From assembly GCA_937980205.1 (NCBI GenBank), contig CALJKW010000017.1:24624-88623 (forward strand): a stretch of 64,000 bases of DNA, written 5' to 3'. The translations under genes and the position numbers were made by a program. Source of the DNA: an uncultured Myxococcales bacterium. GTDB lineage: Bacteria > Myxococcota > Myxococcia > Myxococcales > Myxococcaceae. Position 1 is the stretch's first letter. Every line of letters starts with the position of its first letter. Under the pieces are notes generated by a model, which worked only from the letters and a program-made list of their open reading frames with translations, was not told the origin of the DNA and made no database searches. Below are positions 1 through 10,799 of this stretch, one piece after another.

Positions 1-387
1 ACGGCCAGCGGCTACATGGGCCGGGCCGCGCCGGGCCAGCGGTTCACGTTCGCCGGGCAGTACCTGCATCACTTCCCGGGCTACGACCCGAACGTCCCGG
101 CGTTCTCCTTCGACGTGCCGGCGGCTCCGCTCGCGGCCGACGCAGGAGAGCGCATCGAGCTCATCGTCGACGACGGCTACCTGCCGCTCGTGGTGAAGAC
201 GACGCTGACGGCCTGCCCGGCGGGCTTCGCGCAGTTCCCGGGGACGGTCATCGCCGACGTTCGGCCCGACCCGACGCAGAGCCGCGCGTACGTGGCCTAC
301 CCGTCGACGAACGGCATCGTGGAGCTGAGGCTCGAGGACGTCCGCCGCAGCTTCAACTTCGACACCCGGGTTTTGTGTTGGCGATAG
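1..387 (+). CDS. Unknown protein, C-terminal fragment (5' end outside window)
   Basis: The reading frame is open from the first base, so only the last 128 residues are visible. The piece is rich in Pro, Asp and Tyr, looks like an extracytoplasmic beta-rich domain, and ends in a short tail with a single Cys near the C-terminus (TRVLCWR). I recognise no catalytic motif and assign no function. A sigma70-like promoter for the next gene begins right after its stop, so it is probably the last gene of its transcription unit. Confidence 0.6.
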   Translation, partial: TASGYMGRAAPGQRFTFAGQYLHHFPGYDPNVPAFSFDVPAAPLAADAGERIELIVDDGYLPLVVKTTLTACPAGFAQFPGTVIADVRPDPTQSRAYVAYPSTNGIVELRLEDVRRSFNFDTRVLCWR

Positions 388-388
388 G

Positions 389-417
389 TTGGACGTGTCG
401 AAAAGCGGTGCTATCTT
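389..417 (+). promoter_or_regulatory. Sigma70-like promoter for the FHA/Tad operon
   Basis: TTGGAC (389-394), 17-nt spacer, TATCTT (412-417), ending 36 nt before the ATG of the FHA gene. Spacing is ideal and both boxes are close to consensus. Promoter activity is inferred. Confidence 0.55.
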
Positions 418-453
418 GCCCCGCGTCAACGCCCGCCGCTGACACACGAACCG

Positions 454-1212
454 ATGGATCCGAGTTCCCGGCCGCCTCGTAAGGTTGGCATCGCTGACCA
501 CATTTGGGATCTGTTCGAGGAGATGGCCTCGCAGATGGGGTCTGACCGCGACGCCCTGATCAACCAGGCGATGTTCATGTTTGCCCGGTTGAACGGCTTC
601 AGCGACTCCCACGCGAATGGCCACGCGAAGGCGAACGGTGCGGCGGCAAATGGCCGCCCGGCGCCGGCTGCTGCGCCTCCGTCGCGCTCGGCGGGGGCTC
701 CGCCGGTGCTGTCGCCGGCGAAGGCTCCTCCGCGACCCGAGCCGCCTCCGCAGAAGCTCGACGATGATCCGGTGCGCCGCGAGGTCGCCGAGCGCGTGCT
801 CGAGACCGCCGCCGAGCTCGAGCGCCTCATCAAGGGCAAGAACCAGAACCAGGACTCCAGCGCCGAAGCCGAAGAGAGCTCGGGCATGGAGGGCGTCGAC
901 GTCGAAGAGCCGCAGAGCGACGGCGGCGCGGGCAACGCGCTCTACCTGATGGCCGAAGGCGGAGAGCTCGACCGCATCGCGAAAGATCGCTTCGTCATCG
1001 GCCGCGGCAAGCACTGCGACTTCGTCATCAACTCGGGCAAGGTCAGCCGCGAGCACGCCGTCATCATCCGCGACGGCGGCGACTACTTCATCGAAGACCT
1101 CGGCTCGTCGAACGGCACCTGGTTCAACAAGCAGCGCATCAAGCGCCGCAAGGTCGAAGACGGCGACGAGTACTTCATCTGCTCCGAAAAAGTTAAGCTC
1201 GTCTTCCGTTAA
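454..1212 (+). CDS. FHA-domain protein, first gene of Tad-like module
   Basis: 252 aa. The N-terminal ~50 residues form a compact helical segment (VGIADHIWDLFEEMASQMG) resembling small DNA-binding or dimerisation folds. A Pro/Ala-rich linker (about 55-100) follows, then a C-terminal FHA domain (about 170-250) with the canonical GRGKHCDF, SREHA and SSNGTW motifs that bind phosphothreonine peptides. It sits 5 nt upstream of the prepilin peptidase and is probably co-transcribed with it. By family knowledge it would couple a Ser/Thr kinase signal to the secretion system; no partner kinase is visible here. The role of the N-terminal segment is unclear. Confidence 0.85.
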   Translation: MDPSSRPPRKVGIADHIWDLFEEMASQMGSDRDALINQAMFMFARLNGFSDSHANGHAKANGAAANGRPAPAAAPPSRSAGAPPVLSPAKAPPRPEPPPQKLDDDPVRREVAERVLETAAELERLIKGKNQNQDSSAEAEESSGMEGVDVEEPQSDGGAGNALYLMAEGGELDRIAKDRFVIGRGKHCDFVINSGKVSREHAVIIRDGGDYFIEDLGSSNGTWFNKQRIKRRKVEDGDEYFICSEKVKLVFR

Positions 1213-1217
1213 CGCTG

Positions 1218-1748
1218 ATGAGTGACCGCGTCGTTCTGTGGTCGCTGCTCGGCGTCGCGCTGCTCATCTCCGTCGTCACGGATCTCGTCTCGCGGCGGAT
1301 CCCCGACGTCGTGACGTACCCGACGGCGCTGCTCGCGCTGGGCTTCCGCTTCTTTCGCGAGGGCGTCGGCGATCTCGAGCACGGGCTCATCTCGGGCGCG
1401 GTCGCCGGCCTCGGCGCCGCGGCGCTCTTGAGCATCTGGGCCTTTCGCAACAAGGTGGGGTGGGGCGACGTGAAGCTGTTGCTCGCGGCGGGCTGCGTGT
1501 TCGGCTACCCCCTGGTGATGGGCGCGCTGGTGTTCGTGTCGCTCGCGGGCGCGATGCAGGCGATGGTCACGATCATCTGGAAGGGGACGGTGTGGACGAC
1601 GCTCGCCGGCTCGCTCCGGCGTGCGGGACAGAAGATGCGGCTCGTCAAGGGCGAGCCCGCCGCGAAGGAAGAACCCCACTACATTCCCTATGGCGTGGCG
1701 ATTGCGCTGGGATGCTTTTGGGCAATGTGGTGGGATCGGCAGGGATGA
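1218..1748 (+). CDS. cpaA: A24-family prepilin peptidase (CpaA/TadV-like)
   Basis: 176 aa, the short Tad-type form without the N-terminal methyltransferase domain. It is a polytopic membrane aspartyl protease that cleaves the leader of Flp-type prepilins. The two catalytic aspartates are visible: one in VVTDLVSRRIPD near residue 20, the other in the GWGDVKLL motif near residue 85. Hydrophobic segments alternate through the protein. Its stop overlaps the ATG of the downstream secretin (ATGA), indicating translational coupling. No pilin gene lies in the window, so its substrate must be encoded elsewhere. Confidence 0.85.
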   Translation: MSDRVVLWSLLGVALLISVVTDLVSRRIPDVVTYPTALLALGFRFFREGVGDLEHGLISGAVAGLGAAALLSIWAFRNKVGWGDVKLLLAAGCVFGYPLVMGALVFVSLAGAMQAMVTIIWKGTVWTTLAGSLRRAGQKMRLVKGEPAAKEEPHYIPYGVAIALGCFWAMWWDRQG

Positions 1749-3169
1749 GAACCTGCGCCGCCGTCCTCTTCTTCGTTTCGGCAGTCGCCTATGCCCAGGA
1801 AGGCGGAAACATCGCCCTCGGTGTCGGCACCCAGAAGGTGATGAACATTCCGGGCATTCAGCGCATCGCCGTCGGCGATGCGTCGATCGCCGACGTGAAG
1901 ACGATCGGCAACAACCAGGTGCTCATCATCGGCGCCGGTGAAGGCAAGACGACGCTGCTCATCTGGAAGTCGTCGGGCCAGCGCGTCAGCTACACCGTCA
2001 GCGTTCGAAAGCAGGATCCGAACGAGGTCATCTCCGAGATCAAGAAGCTGCTCGGCGAGATCGAAGGCGTCACGGTGCGCATGGTCGGCGATCGCATCTA
2101 CCTCGACGGCCAGGCGTACACCTCGCAGGACGCCGAGCGCATCGAGCAGGTCGTCGGCCTGTACCCGAACGTGAAGAGCTTCGTGAAGATCGCGCCGAAC
2201 GCGAAGAAGCTCGTCGCGCAGAACCTCAACGCCTCGTTCCAGAAGGCGGGCCTCAAGAACGTTCAGGCCAACGTCGTCGGAGCGACGATCTTCCTCGAGG
2301 GCTCCGTCGAGTCTCAGCAGGATCTGCAGAAGGCCGAGCTCATCACGAAGGCCCTCGGTGAGAAGGTCGAGAACCTGCTCGTGGTCGGCATCAAGCGCAT
2401 GATCTTGAGCGAGGTGCAGTTCGTCGAGATCCGCCGCGACAGCAAAGATCGCTACGGCATCAAGTACCCGACCGACATCACCGGCTCGGCCAACGCGGTC
2501 GTGACCATCACGCGCGATCTCTTCCCCGGGAACTTCGGCGAAGGCGCGATGCGCGCGACGGCGAGCGGCGTGTCGCAGTTCTCGATCGGCTTCCAGAACA
2601 ACGACGGCTACGGCCGTCTGCTCGCGCAGCCGAAGCTGGTCTGCGCGTCCGGTGAGAAGGCCGAGTTCACGGCCGGCGGCGAGGTGCCGATTCCCCTCAT
2701 CACGAACAACCAGTTCACCATCGAGTACAAGCCGTACGGCGTCATCTTGAAGCTGCGCCCGACGGCCGACCGCAACGGCAACATCCAGACGGAGATCGAG
2801 GCCGAGGTCAGCGAGATCGACCAGTCGGTGGCCGTCTCGCTCGGCGGCTCGGCGTCGGTGCCCGGCTTCCGCACCCGCAAGGTGAAGACGAACGTCACGG
2901 TGCGGCACGGCGAGACGATCGTGCTCTCCGGCGTGTTCACGCACGACGAGCAGAAGTCGGTGAGCAAGCTCCCCGGCCTCGGTCACATTCCGATCATCGG
3001 TGAGCTCTTCAAGAACCGCGCGTTCGACTCCACCAAGCGCGAGCTCGTGATCTTCGTCACGCCCCGAATCGTCAACCCGGACTCGGACAAGATCCGCACG
3101 ATCATCGAGGACGTGAAGGGCCGGTACAAGCAGGCGCGTGGTGAAGTGAACTTCGGCATCTTCGACTGA
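1745..3169 (+). CDS. cpaC: Tad/Flp secretin (CpaC/RcpA-like)
   Basis: 474 aa. Outer-membrane secretin that forms the exit pore of a Tad system. A signal peptide (MRTCAAVLFFVSAVAYA) is followed by a pilus-assembly N-terminal domain, a BON-like domain (about 95-235) and the C-terminal secretin domain with VTVRHGETIVLSGVF and the VPGLGHIPIIG-type motif (here LPGLGHIPIIGELF), then RELVIFVTPRIV. I chose the ATG overlapping the cpaA stop rather than upstream in-frame codons because the signal peptide begins there. A perfect hairpin follows the stop by a few bases, so the first three genes may form their own unit. Confidence 0.88.
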   Translation: MRTCAAVLFFVSAVAYAQEGGNIALGVGTQKVMNIPGIQRIAVGDASIADVKTIGNNQVLIIGAGEGKTTLLIWKSSGQRVSYTVSVRKQDPNEVISEIKKLLGEIEGVTVRMVGDRIYLDGQAYTSQDAERIEQVVGLYPNVKSFVKIAPNAKKLVAQNLNASFQKAGLKNVQANVVGATIFLEGSVESQQDLQKAELITKALGEKVENLLVVGIKRMILSEVQFVEIRRDSKDRYGIKYPTDITGSANAVVTITRDLFPGNFGEGAMRATASGVSQFSIGFQNNDGYGRLLAQPKLVCASGEKAEFTAGGEVPIPLITNNQFTIEYKPYGVILKLRPTADRNGNIQTEIEAEVSEIDQSVAVSLGGSASVPGFRTRKVKTNVTVRHGETIVLSGVFTHDEQKSVSKLPGLGHIPIIGELFKNRAFDSTKRELVIFVTPRIVNPDSDKIRTIIEDVKGRYKQARGEVNFGIFD

Positions 3170-3173
3170 CGGG

Positions 3174-3198
3174 GCGCCGGGCGGCCGATACCCGGCGC
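3174..3198 (+). terminator. Hairpin after the secretin gene
   Basis: Perfect 8-bp stem GCGCCGGG / CCCGGCGC with a 9-nt loop, four bases after the secretin stop. There is no strong U tract, so it could be a weak terminator or an mRNA 3' stabiliser. Confidence 0.45.
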
Positions 3199-3315
3199 GC
3201 TGCTTCGTTCTCGCTGCGGTCCGTGCTCGTGGACCAACTACGTCCACTCCGCGCGGTCCTCGCTGCGGCCTCGCATCGCTTGGGTCTCGACCGCCGGGCA
3301 CCCCCGTCAGCACTC

Positions 3316-3348
3316 CGAGTGGGCGCTCCACATCGTCGAGTGGGCGCT
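3316..3348. promoter_or_regulatory. Two direct repeats 21 bp apart upstream of FHA-cpaF
   Basis: The 12-mer CGAGTGGGCGCT occurs at 3316-3327 and again at 3337-3348, a 21-bp period equal to two helical turns, about 70 bp upstream of the FHA-CpaF start. This geometry is typical of an activator dimer binding one face of DNA. The rest of the 249-bp gap shows no gene; a weak promoter candidate (CTGACC, 18 nt, TAGTCT at 3382-3411) would give an almost leaderless mRNA. Confidence 0.35.
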
Positions 3349-3418
3349 GCACTCACCCTGAACGCGCGCACCGTCGGACAACTGACCGCTTCCGAACGAC
3401 TCTGCTAGTCTTCGCGGC

Positions 3419-5242
<1,824 letters not shown>

Positions 5243-5249
5243 GTCCACC

Positions 5250-7532
5250 GTGGCGACGCTGGTCATTCGATACCCCGACGGGACGGAGCAGGAAGCCGAG
5301 CTCTCCGGTCAGCTGACGATCGGACGCGCGGACGGCAACGACCTCGTGCTGGCCGAGGGCGGCGTCTCGCGCAAGCACGCGCGGTTCTTCACCCAGGGCG
5401 CCGACGTGCTGGTCGAAGACACCGGCTCGGCGAACGGCACCTGGGTCGACGGCGAGAAGATCGAAGGCCCGACGAAGCTCGCGGCGCGGGCGCAGGTCGT
5501 CATCGGCGACTACGAGATCTCGGTGAAGGGCAACGGCGCGCGGCCCTCGAGCAGGAAGGTGCCCGATCGCGCCAGGCCGATGGGCCGCGACCCCGAGCGG
5601 CCGACGAGCGCGAACCAGGCGGTGAAGCCTCCGCGCGCGACCAAGGTCGTGCCCGCGGTGAAGGACCCGGGCGCCGGCGCCGCGCTCGCCAAGCGCCCGC
5701 GGCCGGCGCCGGGCGCCTCTGCGCCCAGCGGCCCGATCATGCGCGGCCTCACCGGCCCGTGGCTCAACAAGACCTTCCCGCTCAAGGGCACGATGGTCGT
5801 CGGCCGCGTCCCGGGGGTCGACATCCAGATCGAGGACGACTCGGTCTCGCGCCGGCACGCCGAGATCGTGGTGCAGGGGCGCGACGTCGTGCTGCGCGAC
5901 CTGGGCTCTGCGAACGGCACGAACGTCAACGGCGCGCCGCTGACCGAAGAGCTCGCGCTCGCTCCGGGCGACATCATTCAGTTCGGCGTCGTCGAGATGA
6001 CGTACGAGGTGCCCTCGGCCCAGCTCGCCCGCCGCGGCGGCGCCAGAGCCGGGCGCTCGGCGGCAGGCGACGAGGTCGAAGGCGCGAACGCCGACCCCGC
6101 GAGCGCGAAGAAGAAGAAGATGCTCATCATCGGCGGCGCCGTCCTCGGCGTGCTGGTCATCGGCGTCTGCATCAAGGTGCTCACCGCGCCGCCCCCCGCC
6201 GTCCCCCGCGGGACGGTCGAGCCCATCGCCGATGCTCCCGGGGGCAGCGGCACGCTCGTCGGCGGAGAGAGCCTCGACTCGCTGCTCGAGATCGCCCGCT
6301 CGAACGCGTCTCCCGACATCTCCGAGCCGAACTGGGACAAGGCGCTCGAGGCGGTGAACAAGGCCCTCGAGCTCGAGCCGATTCACGGCGAGGCGAACGA
6401 GCTCAAGCGGCGCATCGTCAAGGAGCGCACCTGCAAGGAGTATTACGACAAGGGCGTGAAGGCGATGCGCCTGCGTGAAGACGAGGCGCTCGAGGCGTTC
6501 GGGAAGATCACCGACGACTGCAGCTACTTCTTCAAGGTGAAGCCCAAGATCAAGGAAGCCGTCGAGCAGGCGATGAAGAAGTCGAAGGAGACCTGCGACA
6601 CGTACACGAACAACGGCGCCTGGAAGGAAGCGCTGCCCGTCTGCCAGCGGTACATGGAGTTCGCCTGCCAGGACATGACGCGCGACCAGCTCTACCCGTC
6701 GTCGACGCAGGTGATGTGCATCGGCGCGACCGGCAAGAAGGCGAAGGGCTGCTTCATGCCGAAGGACAAGACGTACGTGAAGTTCCTGCAGGCGCGCGAC
6801 AAGGTCGACCCCGGCGCGCCGCTGTGGCTGTGCCCCGAGCTGCCCATCTTCAAGAAGCCGAAGCCGCCGCCCGACCCGGGCGCCGCCGCGAAAGAGGAGA
6901 TCAAGAAGCGGCTCGTCGAGAAAGACCTCTGGGAGCCCGTTCACCTCTACTTCGACGGCAAGAACAACGAGGCGACCCTCAAGCTGCAGCAGGTGCTCGA
7001 GAAGTCGGAGAAGGTGAAGGTCCACGCGCAGGCGAAGCAGCTTCAGCGCGACATCGCCGAGGTCGAAGGCCTGTTCAAGGAAGGCTCGTCGGACCTCTCG
7101 AACGAGGACCCCGAGCGCGCCGAGGAGCCGTTCAAGGAAGCGCTCGTCATCGACGAGCGGCTGGTGCTCGGGGCCGAGAAGGCCGCCGCGCCCGAGGCCG
7201 AGAAGAAGCAGGACCTCGATCGCTTCAAGAGCTACATCCGCAAGAACATCCAGCACGACATGGCGGCCGCTTGCTACGAGAAGGGCAAGTACTGGATGGA
7301 CCGCAAAGACGAGAAGCGCGCGTGCAAGCTGTGGCGCCTCGGCTTCTGGTTCTACAAGGGCGACAGCAACCTCTTGAAGGCCGTCACGAACGTCTGCACG
7401 CAGCGCGCGAACGAGGTGCTCGACTCCGCGAGCGACTGCACCTCGTTGCAGCGCGTGCTCGACTTCGAGGTCGCGGGCGACGGTACGAAGGAAGCGTACG
7501 AGAAGCGCAAAGTCGAGATGAAGTGCCCGTGA
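5250..7532 (+). CDS. Double-FHA, single-TM, TPR-like protein of the Tad module
   Basis: 760 aa, GTG start 8 nt after the CpaF stop. Two FHA domains (about 1-95 with SRKHARFF and SANGTWVDG; about 165-250 with SRRHAEIV and SANGTNVNG) are separated by a basic, proline-rich linker. A transmembrane helix follows at about 287-312 (LIIGGAVLGVLVIGV). The remaining ~440 residues are helical, Lys/Glu-rich and TPR-like, with many paired cysteines, presumably outside the inner membrane. The topology suggests a scaffold reading phosphorylation in the cytoplasm and linking it to periplasmic parts of the secretion machine. The function is inferred from domains and position only. Confidence 0.8.
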   Translation: MATLVIRYPDGTEQEAELSGQLTIGRADGNDLVLAEGGVSRKHARFFTQGADVLVEDTGSANGTWVDGEKIEGPTKLAARAQVVIGDYEISVKGNGARPSSRKVPDRARPMGRDPERPTSANQAVKPPRATKVVPAVKDPGAGAALAKRPRPAPGASAPSGPIMRGLTGPWLNKTFPLKGTMVVGRVPGVDIQIEDDSVSRRHAEIVVQGRDVVLRDLGSANGTNVNGAPLTEELALAPGDIIQFGVVEMTYEVPSAQLARRGGARAGRSAAGDEVEGANADPASAKKKKMLIIGGAVLGVLVIGVCIKVLTAPPPAVPRGTVEPIADAPGGSGTLVGGESLDSLLEIARSNASPDISEPNWDKALEAVNKALELEPIHGEANELKRRIVKERTCKEYYDKGVKAMRLREDEALEAFGKITDDCSYFFKVKPKIKEAVEQAMKKSKETCDTYTNNGAWKEALPVCQRYMEFACQDMTRDQLYPSSTQVMCIGATGKKAKGCFMPKDKTYVKFLQARDKVDPGAPLWLCPELPIFKKPKPPPDPGAAAKEEIKKRLVEKDLWEPVHLYFDGKNNEATLKLQQVLEKSEKVKVHAQAKQLQRDIAEVEGLFKEGSSDLSNEDPERAEEPFKEALVIDERLVLGAEKAAAPEAEKKQDLDRFKSYIRKNIQHDMAAACYEKGKYWMDRKDEKRACKLWRLGFWFYKGDSNLLKAVTNVCTQRANEVLDSASDCTSLQRVLDFEVAGDGTKEAYEKRKVEMKCP

Positions 7533-7894
7533 AGCGCGTCGTGCTCGCGATGGTGGTGGGCGGGCTCGGCGGCTTGTGGCTCGGTGAGCGTCGCGAGCCT
7601 CCGGCGGACCCCTGGTTCGCCGAGGCGCTGCTCGGCCTCAGCCGCAAGGACTTTGCTCGCGCGCTGCTCGCCGTCGACGAGCGGCTCTACGCGGCGCCGG
7701 ACGACGCCGCGGCGCAGGTGCTGCGGACGCGGATTCTCGGCGAGCTCGGCTGCGCCGAGTCGATGGCCGAAGGTGAGCACGCCCTCGTGAACGGCGACCA
7801 CGGCCGCGCGGTGAGCGCGTTTCAGCGCGTCGGAGCGGACTGCCGGTTCCGGCCCTTCGCCGCCACGCGGCTGGAGCAAATGGGCGCGCGCTGA
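7529..7894 (+). CDS. Small membrane-anchored TPR-like protein
   Basis: 121 aa. The GTG start overlaps the previous stop (GTGA), so translation is coupled. An N-terminal hydrophobic anchor (VVLAMVVGGLGGLWLG) precedes a helical body with an alternating Ala/Leu pattern and the phrase LVNGDHGRAVSAFQRVG typical of a TPR helix pair. It probably works with the preceding FHA/TPR protein. No enzyme motif is seen. Confidence 0.65.
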   Translation: MKRVVLAMVVGGLGGLWLGERREPPADPWFAEALLGLSRKDFARALLAVDERLYAAPDDAAAQVLRTRILGELGCAESMAEGEHALVNGDHGRAVSAFQRVGADCRFRPFAATRLEQMGAR

Positions 7895-7912
7895 GTTAGA
7901 GCCTTCAACGCC

Positions 7913-10639
7913 GTGGCTCGCGCGACCCCCAACGCACAGACCGATCTCTTCGCCTCGCTGCCCCCGCCGGCCGAGCCGCCGCCGCCGGAGCCCGCGAAGC
8001 CTTCGGGCCCCAAGACCATCACCATGGTCGACGCGTCGGGCTTCATCTTCCGCGCGTACCATGCGCTGCCTCCGCTCACGACGAGCAAGGGCGTGCCGTC
8101 GCACGCGGTGCTGGGGTTCACGCGCATGCTGCTCAAGCTCATTCGCGAGCGCGAGCCGACGCACCTGGTGCTCTGCTTCGACAAGGACAGCCGCAAGGGC
8201 CGGCTGCAGATCGACCCGAACTACAAGGCGAACCGCGAGGCGCCTCCGGCCGATCTGCAGAGCCAGTTCAGCATCATCCGCAAGTGCGCCGACGTGCTGA
8301 ACCTGCCGATCGTCGAGGTCGAGGGCTGGGAGGCCGACGACGTCATCGCCACGCTGACGAAGGCGGCCCGCGCGCAGGGCTGGAACGTCAACGTCGTCAC
8401 CAGCGACAAGGACTTCCTGCAGATCTGGGGCGAGGGCGTGTCGCTGTACGACCCGATGAAGGACAAGGCGATCGACGAGGCGACGTGCCTCGAGCGCTAC
8501 GGCGTGAAGCCGCACCAGATGCGCGACTACCTGGCGCTCGTCGGCGACGCGATCGACAACATCCCCAAGGTGCCGGGCATCGGGCCGAAGACGGCGGTCG
8601 AGCTCATCGAGAAGTTCGGCACCGTCGAAGAGCTCATCGCCCGCGTCGACGAGGTGGCGAAGCCGAAGATCCGCGAGGCCCTCAAGGCGAACGTCGAGTC
8701 TCTCAAGCGCGCGAAGGTGCTCATCGGCTTCAAGGACGATCTGCCGCTGGAGACGGATCTCGAGAAGTACGTGCGGCGCGACATCAAGGCGCCCGAGGCG
8801 CGCGCGCTGTTCACCGAGATGGAGTTCTTCGCCCTCTTGAAGGAGATGCCGCAGGCGCCGGCGACTCCGCTGGCGAAGGACCCGGTGATCGTGGCGGACG
8901 CGGCGGGGCTCTCGTCGCTGGCCGAGACCCTCGGCAAGGCCGAGACCGTGGCGGTCGCTCCCGCGTTCGAGGGGGCGGCGCACTCGGCGAAGGTGCAGGG
9001 CCTGGGCCTCGCGCTGCAGCCGGGCGGGGTGTTCTACGTCGACGTGCGCGCCTGCACGGCGCCGGCGGTGGTCGACGCGCTGTCGGCGGGCTTCCAGCGC
9101 CCGGGCTTGAAGGTCTGGGCCCACGACGCCAAGGCCGTGATGCACCTGTTCCACACGCTCGGGCTGCCGCCGCCGGCGGTGGACACCGACGTGAAGCTCA
9201 TCTCGTACCTCTTGAACCCGTCGCGGCGAGAACATGCGCTCAGCGACCTCGCGCGCGAGCGCCTGCGCACCGAGCTGCCGGCGTGGCCCGAGGCGTCGAC
9301 GCGGGCGAAGCTGCCGCTCGAGGCGGTGGGGCGGGGAACGGCGGCGGCCATCTTCGGGGCCTCGGCGGATGCGATCTCGCGGCTGGCTCCGGATTTGTGG
9401 ACCGAGGCCTCGGCGGTGGGGCTCGACAAGCTGGCGCGCGAGCTCGAGCTGCCGCTGATCCCCGTGCTGTTCCGCATGGAGCGCCACGGCGTGCGCATCG
9501 ATCTCGAGGAGCTCAAAGGCATCTCGTCGCAAGTCGACGCGCTGTGCGAGCAGATGCTCGCCGAGGTCTACAAACACGCGGGGCGCGAGTTCAACGTGGG
9601 GTCTCCGCTGCAGCTTGCGCAGGTTCTCTACGAGGACCTGAAGCTGCCGGTGCTCAAGCGCACGAAGACCGGCCCGTCGACGGATCAGGAGGTGCTCGAG
9701 AAGCTCGCCGACCAGCACCCGCTGCCGAACGCGATCACCGAGTACCGCAGCGTGGCGAAGCTGAAGTCCACGTACCTGGACACGCTGCCCGGCATGGTCG
9801 GAGAGGACGGCCGCATTCGCACCACGTTCGATCAGGCGATGGCGGCGACCGGCCGGCTCTCGTCGGTCGAGCCGAACCTGCAGAACATCCCCATCCGCAC
9901 CGACCTGGGGAAGCAGATTCGCCGCGCGTTCGTCGCCGAGCCGGGCTGGAAGCTGGTCTCGGCCGACTACTCGCAGATCGAGCTGCGCATCCTCGCGCAC
10001 ATCTGCGGAGACGCCGCGCTCGTCGAGGCCTTCGCGGCCGACGCCGACGTCCACGCGCGCACGGCGGCGGAGGTGTTCGGCGTGCCGCTCGACCAGGTGA
10101 CGAAGACGCAGCGGAACACGGCGAAGATGGTGAACTACGGCATCGCGTACGGGCTGTCTCCGCACGGGCTGTCGACGCGGCTCAACATCCCCGTCGACGA
10201 GGCGAGATCGATCATCGACCGGTACTTCGAGCGGTTCACCGGCATCAAGGCCTACGTGACCGAGACCGTCGAGAAGGTGCGCCGCGCCGGGTACGTCGAG
10301 ACGCTGTTCGGGCGGCGGCGGTACCTGCCCGACCTCGTCAGCCGCAACCGCTCGGTGGCGAACGCGGCCGAGCGCGCGGCGATCAACATGCCGATTCAGG
10401 GCACCGCCGCCGACATCGTCAAGCGCGCCATGCTCGTGCTCGACGAGCGGCTGAAGGCAGAGGGGCGCAAGACCCGCATGCTGCTGCAGGTGCACGACGA
10501 GCTGCTGCTCGAGGCGCCCGAGGCCGAGGCCGAGGCCGCTGCCGCGCTCGCGCGCGAGGTGATGTCGACGGTCGCGCAGCTCAAGGTGCCGCTGCGCGTG
10601 GACGTCGGCATCGGCCACTCGTGGGCGGACGCGCACTAG
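7913..10639 (+). CDS. polA: DNA polymerase I, proofreading site degenerate
   Basis: 908 aa, the usual PolA length. The N-terminal 5'-3' exonuclease/FEN domain (about 35-310) keeps its acidic residues (MVDASGFIFRAYHAL, CFDKDSRKGR, WEADDVIATL, TSDKDFLQI). The polymerase domain (about 530-908) is intact: motif A DYSQIELRILAHI, motif B RNTAKMVNYGIAYG, motif C VHDELLLEAP. The central 3'-5' exonuclease domain keeps its fold, but the exo I DxE motif of E. coli (FDTET) aligns with VAPAF, and the exo II aspartate is also replaced. It should therefore do nick translation and gap filling without proofreading, like Taq or Bacillus PolA. GTG start chosen; the N-terminal ~30 residues are a Pro-rich extension. 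Confidence 0.93.
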   Translation: MARATPNAQTDLFASLPPPAEPPPPEPAKPSGPKTITMVDASGFIFRAYHALPPLTTSKGVPSHAVLGFTRMLLKLIREREPTHLVLCFDKDSRKGRLQIDPNYKANREAPPADLQSQFSIIRKCADVLNLPIVEVEGWEADDVIATLTKAARAQGWNVNVVTSDKDFLQIWGEGVSLYDPMKDKAIDEATCLERYGVKPHQMRDYLALVGDAIDNIPKVPGIGPKTAVELIEKFGTVEELIARVDEVAKPKIREALKANVESLKRAKVLIGFKDDLPLETDLEKYVRRDIKAPEARALFTEMEFFALLKEMPQAPATPLAKDPVIVADAAGLSSLAETLGKAETVAVAPAFEGAAHSAKVQGLGLALQPGGVFYVDVRACTAPAVVDALSAGFQRPGLKVWAHDAKAVMHLFHTLGLPPPAVDTDVKLISYLLNPSRREHALSDLARERLRTELPAWPEASTRAKLPLEAVGRGTAAAIFGASADAISRLAPDLWTEASAVGLDKLARELELPLIPVLFRMERHGVRIDLEELKGISSQVDALCEQMLAEVYKHAGREFNVGSPLQLAQVLYEDLKLPVLKRTKTGPSTDQEVLEKLADQHPLPNAITEYRSVAKLKSTYLDTLPGMVGEDGRIRTTFDQAMAATGRLSSVEPNLQNIPIRTDLGKQIRRAFVAEPGWKLVSADYSQIELRILAHICGDAALVEAFAADADVHARTAAEVFGVPLDQVTKTQRNTAKMVNYGIAYGLSPHGLSTRLNIPVDEARSIIDRYFERFTGIKAYVTETVEKVRRAGYVETLFGRRRYLPDLVSRNRSVANAAERAAINMPIQGTAADIVKRAMLVLDERLKAEGRKTRMLLQVHDELLLEAPEAEAEAAAALAREVMSTVAQLKVPLRVDVGIGHSWADAH

Positions 10640-10668
10640 AGCAACACAAGACGGCGCGCACCCTGAGC

Positions 10669-10696
10669 CGCCGAGGCCGCGCAGCGGACCTCGGCG
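10669..10696. terminator. Hairpin downstream of polA
   Basis: Perfect 8-bp stem CGCCGAGG / CCTCGGCG with a 12-nt loop, about 30 nt after the polA stop. No U tract. The rest of the gap to the convergent tetR gene shows only short repeats of the type TTCGACAGGGCTC / TTCGACAGGCTC. Confidence 0.4.
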
Positions 10697-10799
10697 AGTC
10701 GAATGGGTCCGGGCGCAGATGGCATCGCCTTCGACAGGGCTCTGCCCAGATCGCCCGGAGGGTTCGACAGGCTCACCCTGCGCGCTTTCTTGTCTGGCT

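Noticed and set aside
1688..3352. Long open frame antisense to the secretin gene
   Set aside because: Arg/Asp/Val-rich composition typical of the antisense of high-GC coding DNA; no motifs or ribosome-binding site. Many similar long antisense frames exist (for example under polA and the giant virion gene) and were all set aside.
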